Source of the DNA: Cyanobacteria bacterium UBA3301
GTDB taxonomy: Bacteria > Cyanobacteriota > Vampirovibrionia > Gastranaerophilales > Gastranaerophilaceae
NCBI GenBank assembly: GCA_002361485.1
Contig: DESZ01000018.1
Coordinates: 1-6,679, forward strand
Direction: 5' to 3'
DNA length: 6,679 nt
In this document: one piece after another, positions 1 through 5,067 of the stretch
Numbering within the stretch: position 1 is the stretch's first letter
Layout of the letters: each line of letters begins with the position of its first letter
Notes under the pieces: model-generated
What the model was told of the DNA's origin: nothing
The model's input: only the letters and a program-made list of their open reading frames with translations
The model's database searches: none
Translations under genes and position numbers: made by a program

Positions 1-1018
1 TAGCCCCTGCAGAAGCATTTGTACCCGAACTTTGCGATGAATTATTTTTAAAGTTGCCGATTATATTGCCAATTGTTTTATAATTGGTTAGGGCACCTCC
101 AAGTGCGTACGTGCCTGAAGTCTTTGCATAATTACCAATATAATCGCCTTTGATATTGTTTATTGTTCCGTTATTATATATTGCACCGCCTCTTGCGTAG
201 GTTCCTGTAGATTTAGCATTATTGCTGCTATAGTTACCTATGATGTCGTTTATAGCTCCATAGTTTGATATTGCGCCACCTGCAGCATATGTACTTCCTG
301 CTTGCACATAGTTATTACTGTAATTCCCTTTTATATCATTAATAGTTCCGTCATTATATATAGCACCACCCATGGCTAATGTGCCAGATGTTTTTGCATA
401 ATTACCGCTATATTCACCAATAATATCATTTATTGATGCGCTATTATAAAGCGCGCCGCCTACTGCGAATGTGCCTGAGGATTGAGCGCTATTAGTTTTA
501 TAATCACCGATGATATTATTTATATTGCCATCATTACATACTGCACCCGCAATCGCGTACGTACCGGAAGACTTAGCATAGTTATCCGTTAAATTGCCGT
601 TAATATCATGTATAGTGCCACTACTGTTGTTATATATTGCACCTCCAAGAGCATATGTACCTGTGGTTTGTGCTGAATTATTTTCAAAATTAGCTGTAAT
701 ATTACTAATCGTATCACCATTGTAAATAGCCCCGCCCAGCGCAAAAGTTCCTGAACTTTGAGCATAATTATCGTTAAAATTCCCATTGATATCACTTATT
801 TTACCGACGTTTAATATAGCTCCGCCATTTGCGTATGTACCTGAAGATTTTACATAGTTACCATCAAAATTTCCTGAAATCTTGCCTACTGTCCCATATT
901 GGACATATATTGCTCCTCCGTCAGCGCTTGCTGACACAGCTTTTGTATAGTTTTCAATAAAATCCGCATTTATGTCTTTAATATAGTCTCCCGAATTCCA
1001 TAAACATAAAGCCCCGCC
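1..1018 (-). repeat. Tandem 90-bp coding repeats (30-residue GGAI...[FY]xxN units)
   Basis: From 1018 down to 1 the protein is a chain of about eleven units plus the start of another cut by the edge. Most are exactly 30 residues (90 bp); the first three or so in reading order vary from 30 to 33. Each has GGA[IL]YN, then a [TS]I-x-[DN]I-x-G-[ND]-[FY]-x-x-N core, then A-[KQ]-[ST]-[ST]-GT-[YF]-A. DNA identity between neighbours is moderate, so these are old, diverged duplications and not a recent expansion. The regular length fits stacked beta-helix coils. One unit has an AGAVCN variant. Confidence 0.85.
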
Positions 1019-1720
1019 ATACGCTCCTGCCCCATTTGTTCCGGTGTGTACCGCGCCATTTTGCTTAAATATCCCTCCCTCTATTTTATGTATTCTTATT
1101 CTGCCCGAAAATGCCCCGAAAATACCTCCGTTAATGTTTTCAACAGTGCTGTGGGCAACATTATTTATAAAGTCTACATTTGTTAAAGTTATATCCGAGC
1201 CGCTGCCGCTAGGTCGGGAAAAAACCCCTTCAGGACGGTTTCCCGCATTTTTAAATACAATATTATTAAGCTCAATATTTCCTGTTTGGTTTATTGCATA
1301 ATTGCCATTCATGTCTATGGTAGATTTATTGCCGTTTTCATCAACAACGCCATTTATTGTTAATTTGCCTGAACCCATATTACCAAAAGTACCTGTTGCA
1401 GTGTATACAGCGGTTGCAGAGTCAAAATTGTATTCTCTGTCTCCGTTTTGTCTGACAACCGTCGCTAAATCCGCAGCGGCACCAGTGATTTGTCCTTCTT
1501 CAAAAGTTAGAGAAGAATTATCTTCAGTATTAACCCCTTGTGCGCTAGCACTTGCTCCGAAAAATGTTAACCCTGCAAGTGCGGCAACGGAAAGGGCTTT
1601 TGTAAAGCTTTTACCCTCACCCGAATTTCTAACACTCGTTCCTTGTGTTGAAATTCTACCCTCTCCCAATGGTAGAGGGAAATGTGATTTTTTATTATTC
1701 AACTTAATACGTTGTTTCAT
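1..1720 (-). CDS. Exported Pmp-like/beta-helix repeat surface protein, 3' end beyond window
   Basis: An open frame runs on the minus strand from ATG at 1720 to the left edge (573 codons, no stop), so the C-terminus is unseen. The start is fixed by GAGGTG at 1728-1733, 7 nt upstream. Residues 1-60 form a long signal peptide: basic start (MKQRIKLNNKK), an odd PLPLGEG...NSGEG stretch (15-36), then a hydrophobic core and an ASA site before Q61. After a non-repetitive N-terminal domain (61-234), residues 235 onward are tandem units of about 30 residues with GGAIYN near the start and [FY]xxN in the middle. GGA[ILV] plus FxxN is the signature of chlamydial polymorphic outer membrane protein repeats, expected to form a right-handed parallel beta-helix. 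A role in the cell envelope (adhesin or autotransporter passenger) is inferred; whether a C-terminal beta-barrel or other anchor exists cannot be seen. It is divergent from rpsB and unlikely to be functionally linked to it. Confidence 0.88.
   Translation of the reverse strand, partial: MKQRIKLNNKKSHFPLPLGEGRISTQGTSVRNSGEGKSFTKALSVAALAGLTFFGASASAQGVNTEDNSSLTFEEGQITGAAADLATVVRQNGDREYNFDSATAVYTATGTFGNMGSGKLTINGVVDENGNKSTIDMNGNYAINQTGNIELNNIVFKNAGNRPEGVFSRPSGSGSDITLTNVDFINNVAHSTVENINGGIFGAFSGRIRIHKIEGGIFKQNGAVHTGTNGAGAYGGALCLWNSGDYIKDINADFIENYTKAVSASADGGAIYVQYGTVGKISGNFDGNYVKSSGTYANGGAILNVGKISDINGNFNDNYAQSSGTFALGGAIYNGDTISNITANFENNSAQTTGTYALGGAIYNNSSGTIHDINGNLTDNYAKSSGTYAIAGAVCNDGNINNIIGDYKTNSAQSSGTFAVGGALYNSASINDIIGEYSGNYAKTSGTLAMGGAIYNDGTINDIKGNYSNNYVQAGSTYAAGGAISNYGAINDIIGNYSSNNAKSTGTYARGGAIYNNGTINNIKGDYIGNYAKTSGTYALGGALTNYKTIGNIIGNFKNNSSQSSGTNASAGA
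1614..1679. repeat. In-frame 66-bp palindromic (REP/RPE-like) element inside signal-peptide coding region
   Basis: This stretch holds two hairpins. The first pairs CCCTCT (1659-1664) with AGAGGG (1674-1679). The second pairs GAATTTC (1623-1629) and AACAC (1631-1635) with GTGTT (1645-1649) and GAAATTC (1650-1656), 12 bp with one bulged base and a 9-nt loop. A CCCTCAC end at 1614-1620 completes it. Its length is 22 codons exactly, so the surface-protein frame is kept. It encodes residues 15-36, an unusual Gly/Pro-rich segment between the basic start and the hydrophobic core of the signal peptide. The CCCTC...GAGGG plus GGGTGAGGG design is like intergenic REP sequences, and the coding placement is like Rickettsia palindromic elements. 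Membership of a multicopy family is inferred. Confidence 0.6.
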
Positions 1721-1740
1721 AATTCAACACCTCGGTTTTT

Positions 1741-1776
1741 GAACTTGTCTACCTAATTGCTTAAGTCGGCAAGTTC
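1741..1776 (-). promoter_or_regulatory. Inverted repeat in the surface-protein mRNA leader
   Basis: GAACTTG (1741-1747) and CAAGTTC (1770-1776) are exact inverse complements separated by 22 bp. The pair sits just 7 bp upstream of the Shine-Dalgarno site of the minus-strand surface-protein gene. It could be an RNA hairpin affecting translation or a dyad bound by a protein. Only the dyad is seen; function is inferred. Confidence 0.35.
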
Positions 1777-1912
1777 TGTGTAAATCTTTAGACTTTTAAG
1801 GAAAATTTTTACAATCTGAAATATAATATATCCTCTTAGATATATTAATATTATTTACCATGTTTTATTAAATTTAAAGTGGTTAGCTTAACAATCTTTA
1901 CAATTCAGTATA

Positions 1913-1941
1913 TTTACACTGAAACATGTTTGTTATATACT
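1913..1941 (+). promoter_or_regulatory. Sigma-70-type promoter for rpsB-tsf
   Basis: TTTACA (1913-1918) and TATACT (1936-1941) are separated by exactly 17 bp, each one or two bases from the consensus hexamers. Transcription would start near 1948, giving a leader of about 185 nt ahead of rpsB, ample room for leader-based control. No other equally good pair is seen in the gap. Confidence 0.6.
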
Positions 1942-1989
1942 TTTCCATGGTTACGCTAGTCTGATAGGCAAAGCCCTAGTCCTTTGTCT

Positions 1990-2073
1990 GAAGGCAAGAG
2001 AGTAAGCAGGCAGGATAATAAGCATTTAGAAATAAATAGCCTGACCTTCTAACTTCTGAGCTTCTTGACCTTC
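1990..2073. repeat. Octamer-armed inverted repeat A (rpsB leader)
   Basis: The left arm (1990-2014) has three degenerate units beginning GAAGGCA. The right arm (2040-2073), read on the minus strand, has four units of consensus GAAGNTCA spaced 7-9 bp. Both arms end in CAGG next to a 25-bp AT-rich core (2015-2039). Some arm similarity continues outward on both sides (TCCT...GAAGG). The element lies wholly inside the predicted rpsB leader, 47 nt before the Shine-Dalgarno site. Pairing is imperfect, so it is more likely a degenerate repeat element than a tight terminator. Confidence 0.5.
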
Positions 2074-2132
2074 GCACAGGATGAGACAACGTTTCCCGTA
2101 GTACAATACATTAACAAAAAAGGAGAAAAAAG

Positions 2133-2918
2133 ATGCCAACAGCTTCTATGATTGAACTTTTGGAATCAGGTGTACATTTCGGACACCAAACACAAAGATG
2201 GAACCCTAAAATGAAACCGTATATTTACGGTGCAAGAAACGGTATTTATGTTATCGATTTAAGAAAAACTACCGTGTTATTAGATGAAGCTTATGATTTA
2301 GTAAGAGAATATGCAGCAAAAGGAAGAAATATTCTTTTTGTAGGTACTAAAAAACAAGCAGCTGAAGTTGTAGAAACAGAAGCAAAAAGATCAGGTGCAT
2401 ACTATATCAACAGACGTTGGTTAGGTGGTATGCTTACTAACTTTGAAACTATCAGAGGCAGAGTTAACAAATTGAAAGAATTAGAAGAATTTATCGAAAA
2501 CGGTCATGCTGAAAAACTTCCTAAAAAAGAAGTTGCTCAATTAAACAGACAGGTTGCTAAATTATCTAAAACTTTAGGCGGTATCAAAGAAATGAGAGGT
2601 TTACCTGAATTAATCTTTGTTATCGACCAAGAAAAAGAAGATATTGCTATTAAAGAAGCTAACAAATTACATATCCCTGTTATTTGTTTGGCTGATACAA
2701 CAGCTAATCCTGACGGAATTGATAAAATTATTCCGGGTAACGATGATGCTATTCGCTCTATTCAATTGATTACTTCAAAACTTGCTGATGCAGTTTTGGA
2801 AGGTAAACAATTAAGAGAAAACAAAGCAGCTGAAGCAAAGAAAGTTAAGAAAATCTCTGCTGAAGATGCAGGTGTAGCAGAAGAAGTTAAAGCTGAAGAA
2901 GCAAAAACAGAAGAATAA
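2133..2918 (+). CDS. rpsB: 30S ribosomal protein S2
   Basis: This 261-residue protein belongs to the small ribosomal subunit, where S2 binds late at the head-body junction and is needed for S1 to attach. The N-terminus (ESGVHFGHQTQRWNPKM, residues 11-27) and RRWLGGMLTNF (94-104) are classic S2 signatures. A PGNDDAIRSI segment (201-210) follows an unusual DTTANPDGID stretch (188-197) where many bacteria have DTNCDPD. The C-terminus is a charged, alanine/glutamate-rich tail of about 30 residues, making it longer than E. coli S2 (241). AGGAG at 2121-2125, 7 nt before ATG, sets the start. It is followed by tsf after 109 bp with no strong terminator between, so the two are very likely one operon as in most bacteria. 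Confidence 0.98.
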   Translation: MPTASMIELLESGVHFGHQTQRWNPKMKPYIYGARNGIYVIDLRKTTVLLDEAYDLVREYAAKGRNILFVGTKKQAAEVVETEAKRSGAYYINRRWLGGMLTNFETIRGRVNKLKELEEFIENGHAEKLPKKEVAQLNRQVAKLSKTLGGIKEMRGLPELIFVIDQEKEDIAIKEANKLHIPVICLADTTANPDGIDKIIPGNDDAIRSIQLITSKLADAVLEGKQLRENKAAEAKKVKKISAEDAGVAEEVKAEEAKTEE

Positions 2919-2921
2919 GTA

Positions 2922-3004
2922 GAAGTTCAGAGGTCAAGAAGGCAGGAGGGCAAGCAATTATAATATAATAGCTTGATATCATGACATCATGACCTCTGTT
3001 CCTC
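2922..3004. repeat. Octamer-armed inverted repeat B (rpsB-tsf spacer)
   Basis: Two 34-bp arms (2922-2955 and 2971-3004) flank a 15-bp core of only A and T. Compared as inverse complements, 24 of 34 positions match, including a 9-bp CAGAGGTCA block and a GCTTG/CAAGC pair closing the core. Each arm contains three degenerate 8-bp direct repeats, for example AGAGGTCA then AGAAGGCA in the left arm. The element fills the spacer: it starts 3 nt after the rpsB stop and ends 8 nt before the tsf Shine-Dalgarno site. In mRNA it would make a long imperfect hairpin that could affect the rpsB:tsf ratio or RNA stability. There is no U-tract, so it is not a standard terminator. Confidence 0.6.
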
Positions 3005-3027
3005 AATAAAAGAAGGAGAATTATAAA

Positions 3028-3888
3028 ATGACAATTACAGCTCAAATGGTAAAAGAACTTCGCGATAAAACAGGCGCAGGAATGATGGATGCTAAAAAAG
3101 CTTTAGTTGAAGCTGATGGCGATATGGAAAAAGCTTCTGAAATCCTTCGTCAAAAAGGTATCGCTTCAGCTGATAAGAAAATGGGCAGAATTGCCGCAGA
3201 AGGTCGTGTAGAATCTTATGTTGATGCTAACGGCGGTGCTATGATTGAAGTTAACTGCGAAACAGATTTCGTTGCAAAAAATGACGAATTCAAAGCTTTA
3301 GCAACAGGCTTAGCTAAAAATGTTCAAACTCAAAAACCTGCCGATGTTGATGCATTGCTAGGTTTAACTTGTGCTGATTGCGGTAAAGTTATCGCCGATG
3401 CATTAAAAGAAAAAATCGCTTCTATCGGTGAAAAAATTACCGTAAGAAGATTTGTAAGATATGAAGGCAATGTTGCAACTTATATTCACAACGGTAAAAT
3501 CGGTGTTTTATTGAATACTGATGTTAAAAATGATGAATTAGCAAACGATTTATGCTTGCATATCGCTTCTTGCGCTCCTCAATTCATTTCAAGAGATGAA
3601 ATTCCTCAATCTGTTATCGATGAAGAAACAAGAATTGAAATGGGTAAAGAAGATTTACAGAAAAAACCTGAAGCAATCAGAGGGAAAATTGTTGAAGGTC
3701 GTATTAACAAATTGATGGCTGAAAGATGTCTTTTAGACCAAGGTTTTGTTAAAGACCCTAACCAAACTGTTGCTCAACTTATTGAAGGCAAATTGAAAGT
3801 TTTAGGCTTCACCAGATACGAACTTGGTGAAGGACTTGAAAAACGTCAAGACAACTTTGCAGAAGAAGTTATGAGCCAATTAGGCTAA
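3028..3888 (+). CDS. tsf: Translation elongation factor Ts
   Basis: EF-Ts is the cytosolic nucleotide exchange factor that releases GDP from EF-Tu so it can be recharged with GTP. The 286-residue length is the full two-subdomain type, like E. coli (283), and longer than the short EF-Ts of many photosynthetic cyanobacteria. Residues 5-45 are the UBA-like N-terminal domain (KELRDKTGAGMMDAKKAL). TDFVAKND (79-86) is the hallmark EF-Tu-contacting motif. Core subdomains follow to the C-terminal GFTRYELGEGLEKR...FAEEV (260-281). An oddity is a CADC pair (Cys115, Cys118) in the linker before the second half. AAGGAG at 3013-3018, 9 nt before ATG, sets the start. It is the second gene of the rpsB operon and ends at a strong hairpin. 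Confidence 0.98.
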   Translation: MTITAQMVKELRDKTGAGMMDAKKALVEADGDMEKASEILRQKGIASADKKMGRIAAEGRVESYVDANGGAMIEVNCETDFVAKNDEFKALATGLAKNVQTQKPADVDALLGLTCADCGKVIADALKEKIASIGEKITVRRFVRYEGNVATYIHNGKIGVLLNTDVKNDELANDLCLHIASCAPQFISRDEIPQSVIDEETRIEMGKEDLQKKPEAIRGKIVEGRINKLMAERCLLDQGFVKDPNQTVAQLIEGKLKVLGFTRYELGEGLEKRQDNFAEEVMSQLG

Positions 3889-3906
3889 TAATTTAGAATA
3901 TTATAT

Positions 3907-3942
3907 AAAAAACGGTATTCATATTAATGGATACCGTTTTTT
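3907..3942. terminator. Bidirectional terminator between tsf and the XRE gene
   Basis: A 12-bp perfect stem (3907-3918 with 3931-3942) of A-run plus CGGTAT and its complement ends in a run of six T on either strand, with a 12-nt loop that can add CAT/ATG pairing. It lies 18 nt after the tsf stop. The minus-strand XRE gene's TAA stop (3943-3941) overlaps the T-run, so one hairpin serves both convergent genes. Confidence 0.85.
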
Positions 3943-4168
3943 AGTTATTGAGAAAAGTTTTTTCAAATTCTGTTAAAAGCTTTGCGGGAGTTGTGTTAAA
4001 CCCATTTGCAATTTTTATCCAGACGCCCATTTTTATATCTTGTTTCAAATTTTCAATTCGACTCAATATAGCAGGCTCTATATCATTTTCTATAGCAAAT
4101 TTGTTTAAAGTTATGCCTGTTGCTTTTCTTTTTTCTCTTATAAAATTTCCTAAAGTTTTATATTGCAT
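3941..4168 (-). CDS. Small XRE/HTH-type transcriptional regulator
   Basis: This protein of 75 residues (from ATG at 4168; a TTG at 4183 would give 80) is essentially one helix-turn-helix domain of the Cro/C1 type. LGNFIREKRKATGIT forms the first helix and turn; TLNKFAIENDIEPAILSRIE carries the HTH, with the SRIE end typical of the recognition helix; GVWIKIANGFNTTPAKLL is the standard closing part. There is no effector domain. I prefer the ATG because the TTG has no Shine-Dalgarno and sits over a TATAGT that could be the gene's own -10 box; GAG close before the ATG is a weak site. It is divergent from the HAD gene, with a perfect palindrome between, the usual layout for a regulator acting on itself and its neighbour. 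Orphan antitoxin-like or phage-derived origins are possible; the target is inferred. Confidence 0.82.
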   Translation of the reverse strand: MQYKTLGNFIREKRKATGITLNKFAIENDIEPAILSRIENLKQDIKMGVWIKIANGFNTTPAKLLTEFEKTFLNN

Positions 4169-4190
4169 TTTCTCAATTATCAACTATAAT
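4163..4190 (+). promoter_or_regulatory. Candidate promoter for the HAD-gloA unit
   Basis: A consensus TATAAT (4185-4190) follows TTGCAT (4163-4168) with a 16-bp spacer. Start would be near 4197, placing the 14-bp palindrome in the first bases of the transcript. The -35 match is partial and overlaps the start codon of the divergent XRE gene. Confidence 0.4.
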
Positions 4191-4203
4191 GGGAATTATT
4201 TCA

Positions 4204-4217
4204 TTGAGATATCTCAA
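4204..4217. promoter_or_regulatory. Perfect 14-bp palindrome, probable XRE operator
   Basis: TTGAGATATCTCAA is its own inverse complement over all 14 bases. It lies in the gap between the divergent XRE and HAD genes, just after the predicted plus-strand start site, where a bound repressor dimer would block transcription. XRE-family dimers commonly bind dyads of this size, often controlling their own gene; the assignment to this regulator is inference from position. Confidence 0.5.
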
Positions 4218-4239
4218 CAAATTATAAGGTAATTTTTTT

Positions 4240-4575
4240 ATGGATAAAAGGACAATATTAATTGATTTGGATGGAGTATTAAATACATATGACGGGCAAT
4301 TTGAAGATTTTTTTATTCCTCCGATAGCGGCACATGCATATGAATTTATAAAAGAATTATCAATTGATTATAAAATTGTTATTTTTACATCAAGAAATCT
4401 TTTGTCTGCTTCAAAATGGGTTATGGATAACAAGCTTGAAAACTTTATTTCAGATGTAACAAATATAAAAATACCTGCGTTTTTGATAATTGATGATAGG
4501 TGCATAAACTTTAGCGGAAATTTTTCCGAATTAAAATATAATATAGATAATTTTATACCTTGGTACAAAAAGTAA
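4240..4575 (+). CDS. Small HAD-superfamily hydrolase (probable phosphatase)
   Basis: This 111-residue protein carries the HAD motifs in order. Motif I is DLDGVL (Asp9 nucleophile, Asp11 acid/base). Motif II is IVIFTSRN, with Thr50 after a hydrophobic strand. A motif III lysine is probably Lys77. Motif IV is IIDDRCINFSG with Asp85-Asp86 for magnesium. There is no room for a cap domain, so this is a minimal type, like small HAD proteins found in phages and accessory regions; substrate unknown, with phosphorylated nucleotides, sugars or nucleic-acid ends all possible. AAGG at 4226-4229 lies 10 nt before ATG. Codon use (many ATA, TTT, AAT) is more AT-rich than in rpsB-tsf, which hints at acquired DNA. 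gloA follows 49 bp later without a terminator, so the two may be cotranscribed. Confidence 0.82.
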   Translation: MDKRTILIDLDGVLNTYDGQFEDFFIPPIAAHAYEFIKELSIDYKIVIFTSRNLLSASKWVMDNKLENFISDVTNIKIPAFLIIDDRCINFSGNFSELKYNIDNFIPWYKK

Positions 4576-4624
4576 TTTTTAAATTTGATTTATGGTATCA
4601 TGAAATAAAAACAAGGAGGGAGTA

Positions 4625-5008
4625 ATGGCGTTATTACATACAATGATAAGGGTTAAAGATATTGAAAAAAGTTTGGATTTTTATACAAATTTATTTGGCA
4701 TGAAGATTGCGGAAAAACGCCGACTTGATGATTGTTGGTTGTATTTTTTGAAAGATGAGCAATCCGGTTATCAAATCGAATTGACATATAATGACGAAAC
4801 TCCTCAAGAGGGTTATGTAATCGGTTCAGGATTCGGGCATTTTGCGTTTGGAGTTGAATCGATGGATGAATTTAGCAAAAAATTAAATGATTTCGGGTAT
4901 AAATATTTGTATGAACCGTTTGATTTGACGGGAAAAGGTTCGTCTATTGCATTTATTCAAGACCCTGACGGTTATGAGATTGAAATAATTGAAAAAGTTC
5001 AATGGTAA
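4625..5008 (+). CDS. gloA: Glyoxalase I (lactoylglutathione lyase) family protein
   Basis: The 127-residue protein has two beta-alpha-beta-beta-beta modules (about 1-58 and 66-127) of the vicinal oxygen chelate fold. Metal-binding residues of the Ni/Zn glyoxalase I type are all present: His5 (LLHTMIRVKDI), Glu52 (QIELTYN), His72 (GFGHFAFGV) and Glu120 (DPDGYEIEII). Glyoxalase I isomerises the methylglyoxal-thiol hemithioacetal to S-lactoyl-thiol, detoxifying a glycolytic by-product in the cytosol. Length is close to E. coli GloA (135), lacking its short C-terminal tail. AAGGAGG at 4612-4618, 6 nt before ATG, is a strong start. Whether the cofactor is glutathione or another thiol cannot be told. 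A terminator follows 12 bp after the stop. Confidence 0.93.
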   Translation: MALLHTMIRVKDIEKSLDFYTNLFGMKIAEKRRLDDCWLYFLKDEQSGYQIELTYNDETPQEGYVIGSGFGHFAFGVESMDEFSKKLNDFGYKYLYEPFDLTGKGSSIAFIQDPDGYEIEIIEKVQW

Positions 5009-5020
5009 AAAATTAATTAA

Positions 5021-5050
5021 AAAAAGCTCTGTATTTTTACAGAGCTTTTT
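5021..5050. terminator. Bidirectional terminator between gloA and fabF
   Basis: A perfect 12-bp stem pairs 5021-5032 with 5039-5050 around a 6-nt loop. The GC part is GCTCTGT/ACAGAGC, flanked by five A and five T, so it works in both directions. It lies 12 bp after the gloA stop and 17 bp beyond the fabF stop. Confidence 0.9.
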
Positions 5051-5067
5051 GATTTAGAATATTATCA

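Larger units (their letters stand above)
1721..2132. other. Divergent intergenic control region (surface protein / rpsB)
   Basis: This 412-bp gap has no convincing ORF and no tRNA. Near the surface-protein start it holds the Shine-Dalgarno site (1728-1733) and an inverted repeat in that gene's leader (1741-1776). The middle (1800-1910) is very AT-rich; a weak minus-strand promoter could lie around 1819-1851 but no hexamer pair is persuasive. The rpsB promoter is at 1913-1941, and about 190 nt of rpsB leader follows, including the octamer-armed inverted repeat at 1990-2073. Confidence 0.75.

Noticed and set aside
589..795. 68-residue minus-strand ORF
   Set aside because: It lies in another frame of the surface-protein gene, whose clear repeat pattern uses the real frame; hydrophobic shadow without a ribosome site.
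1..1018. CRISPR array, suggested by a regular 90-bp period
   Set aside because: The repeats are coding, degenerate and contiguous, with no constant repeat and unique spacers.
1044..1742. Two plus-strand ORFs (1044-1301 and 1302-1742)
   Set aside because: They are antisense shadows of the N-terminal part of the surface-protein gene, which has a start site, signal peptide and family repeats.
1947..1964. Five-codon leader peptide ORF (MVTLV) after the rpsB promoter
   Set aside because: No Shine-Dalgarno site and too short to separate from chance.
1960..1990. GCAAAGCC-like string resembling part of a cyclic-di-GMP riboswitch
   Set aside because: Only a short string matches; the paired stems and second half of the aptamer are not found, and rpsB is an unlikely target.
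3948..4232. 94-residue plus-strand ORF
   Set aside because: Antisense shadow of the XRE gene; no ribosome site and no family resemblance.
4368..4568. 66-residue minus-strand ORF
   Set aside because: Antisense shadow of the HAD gene, which has intact catalytic motifs.
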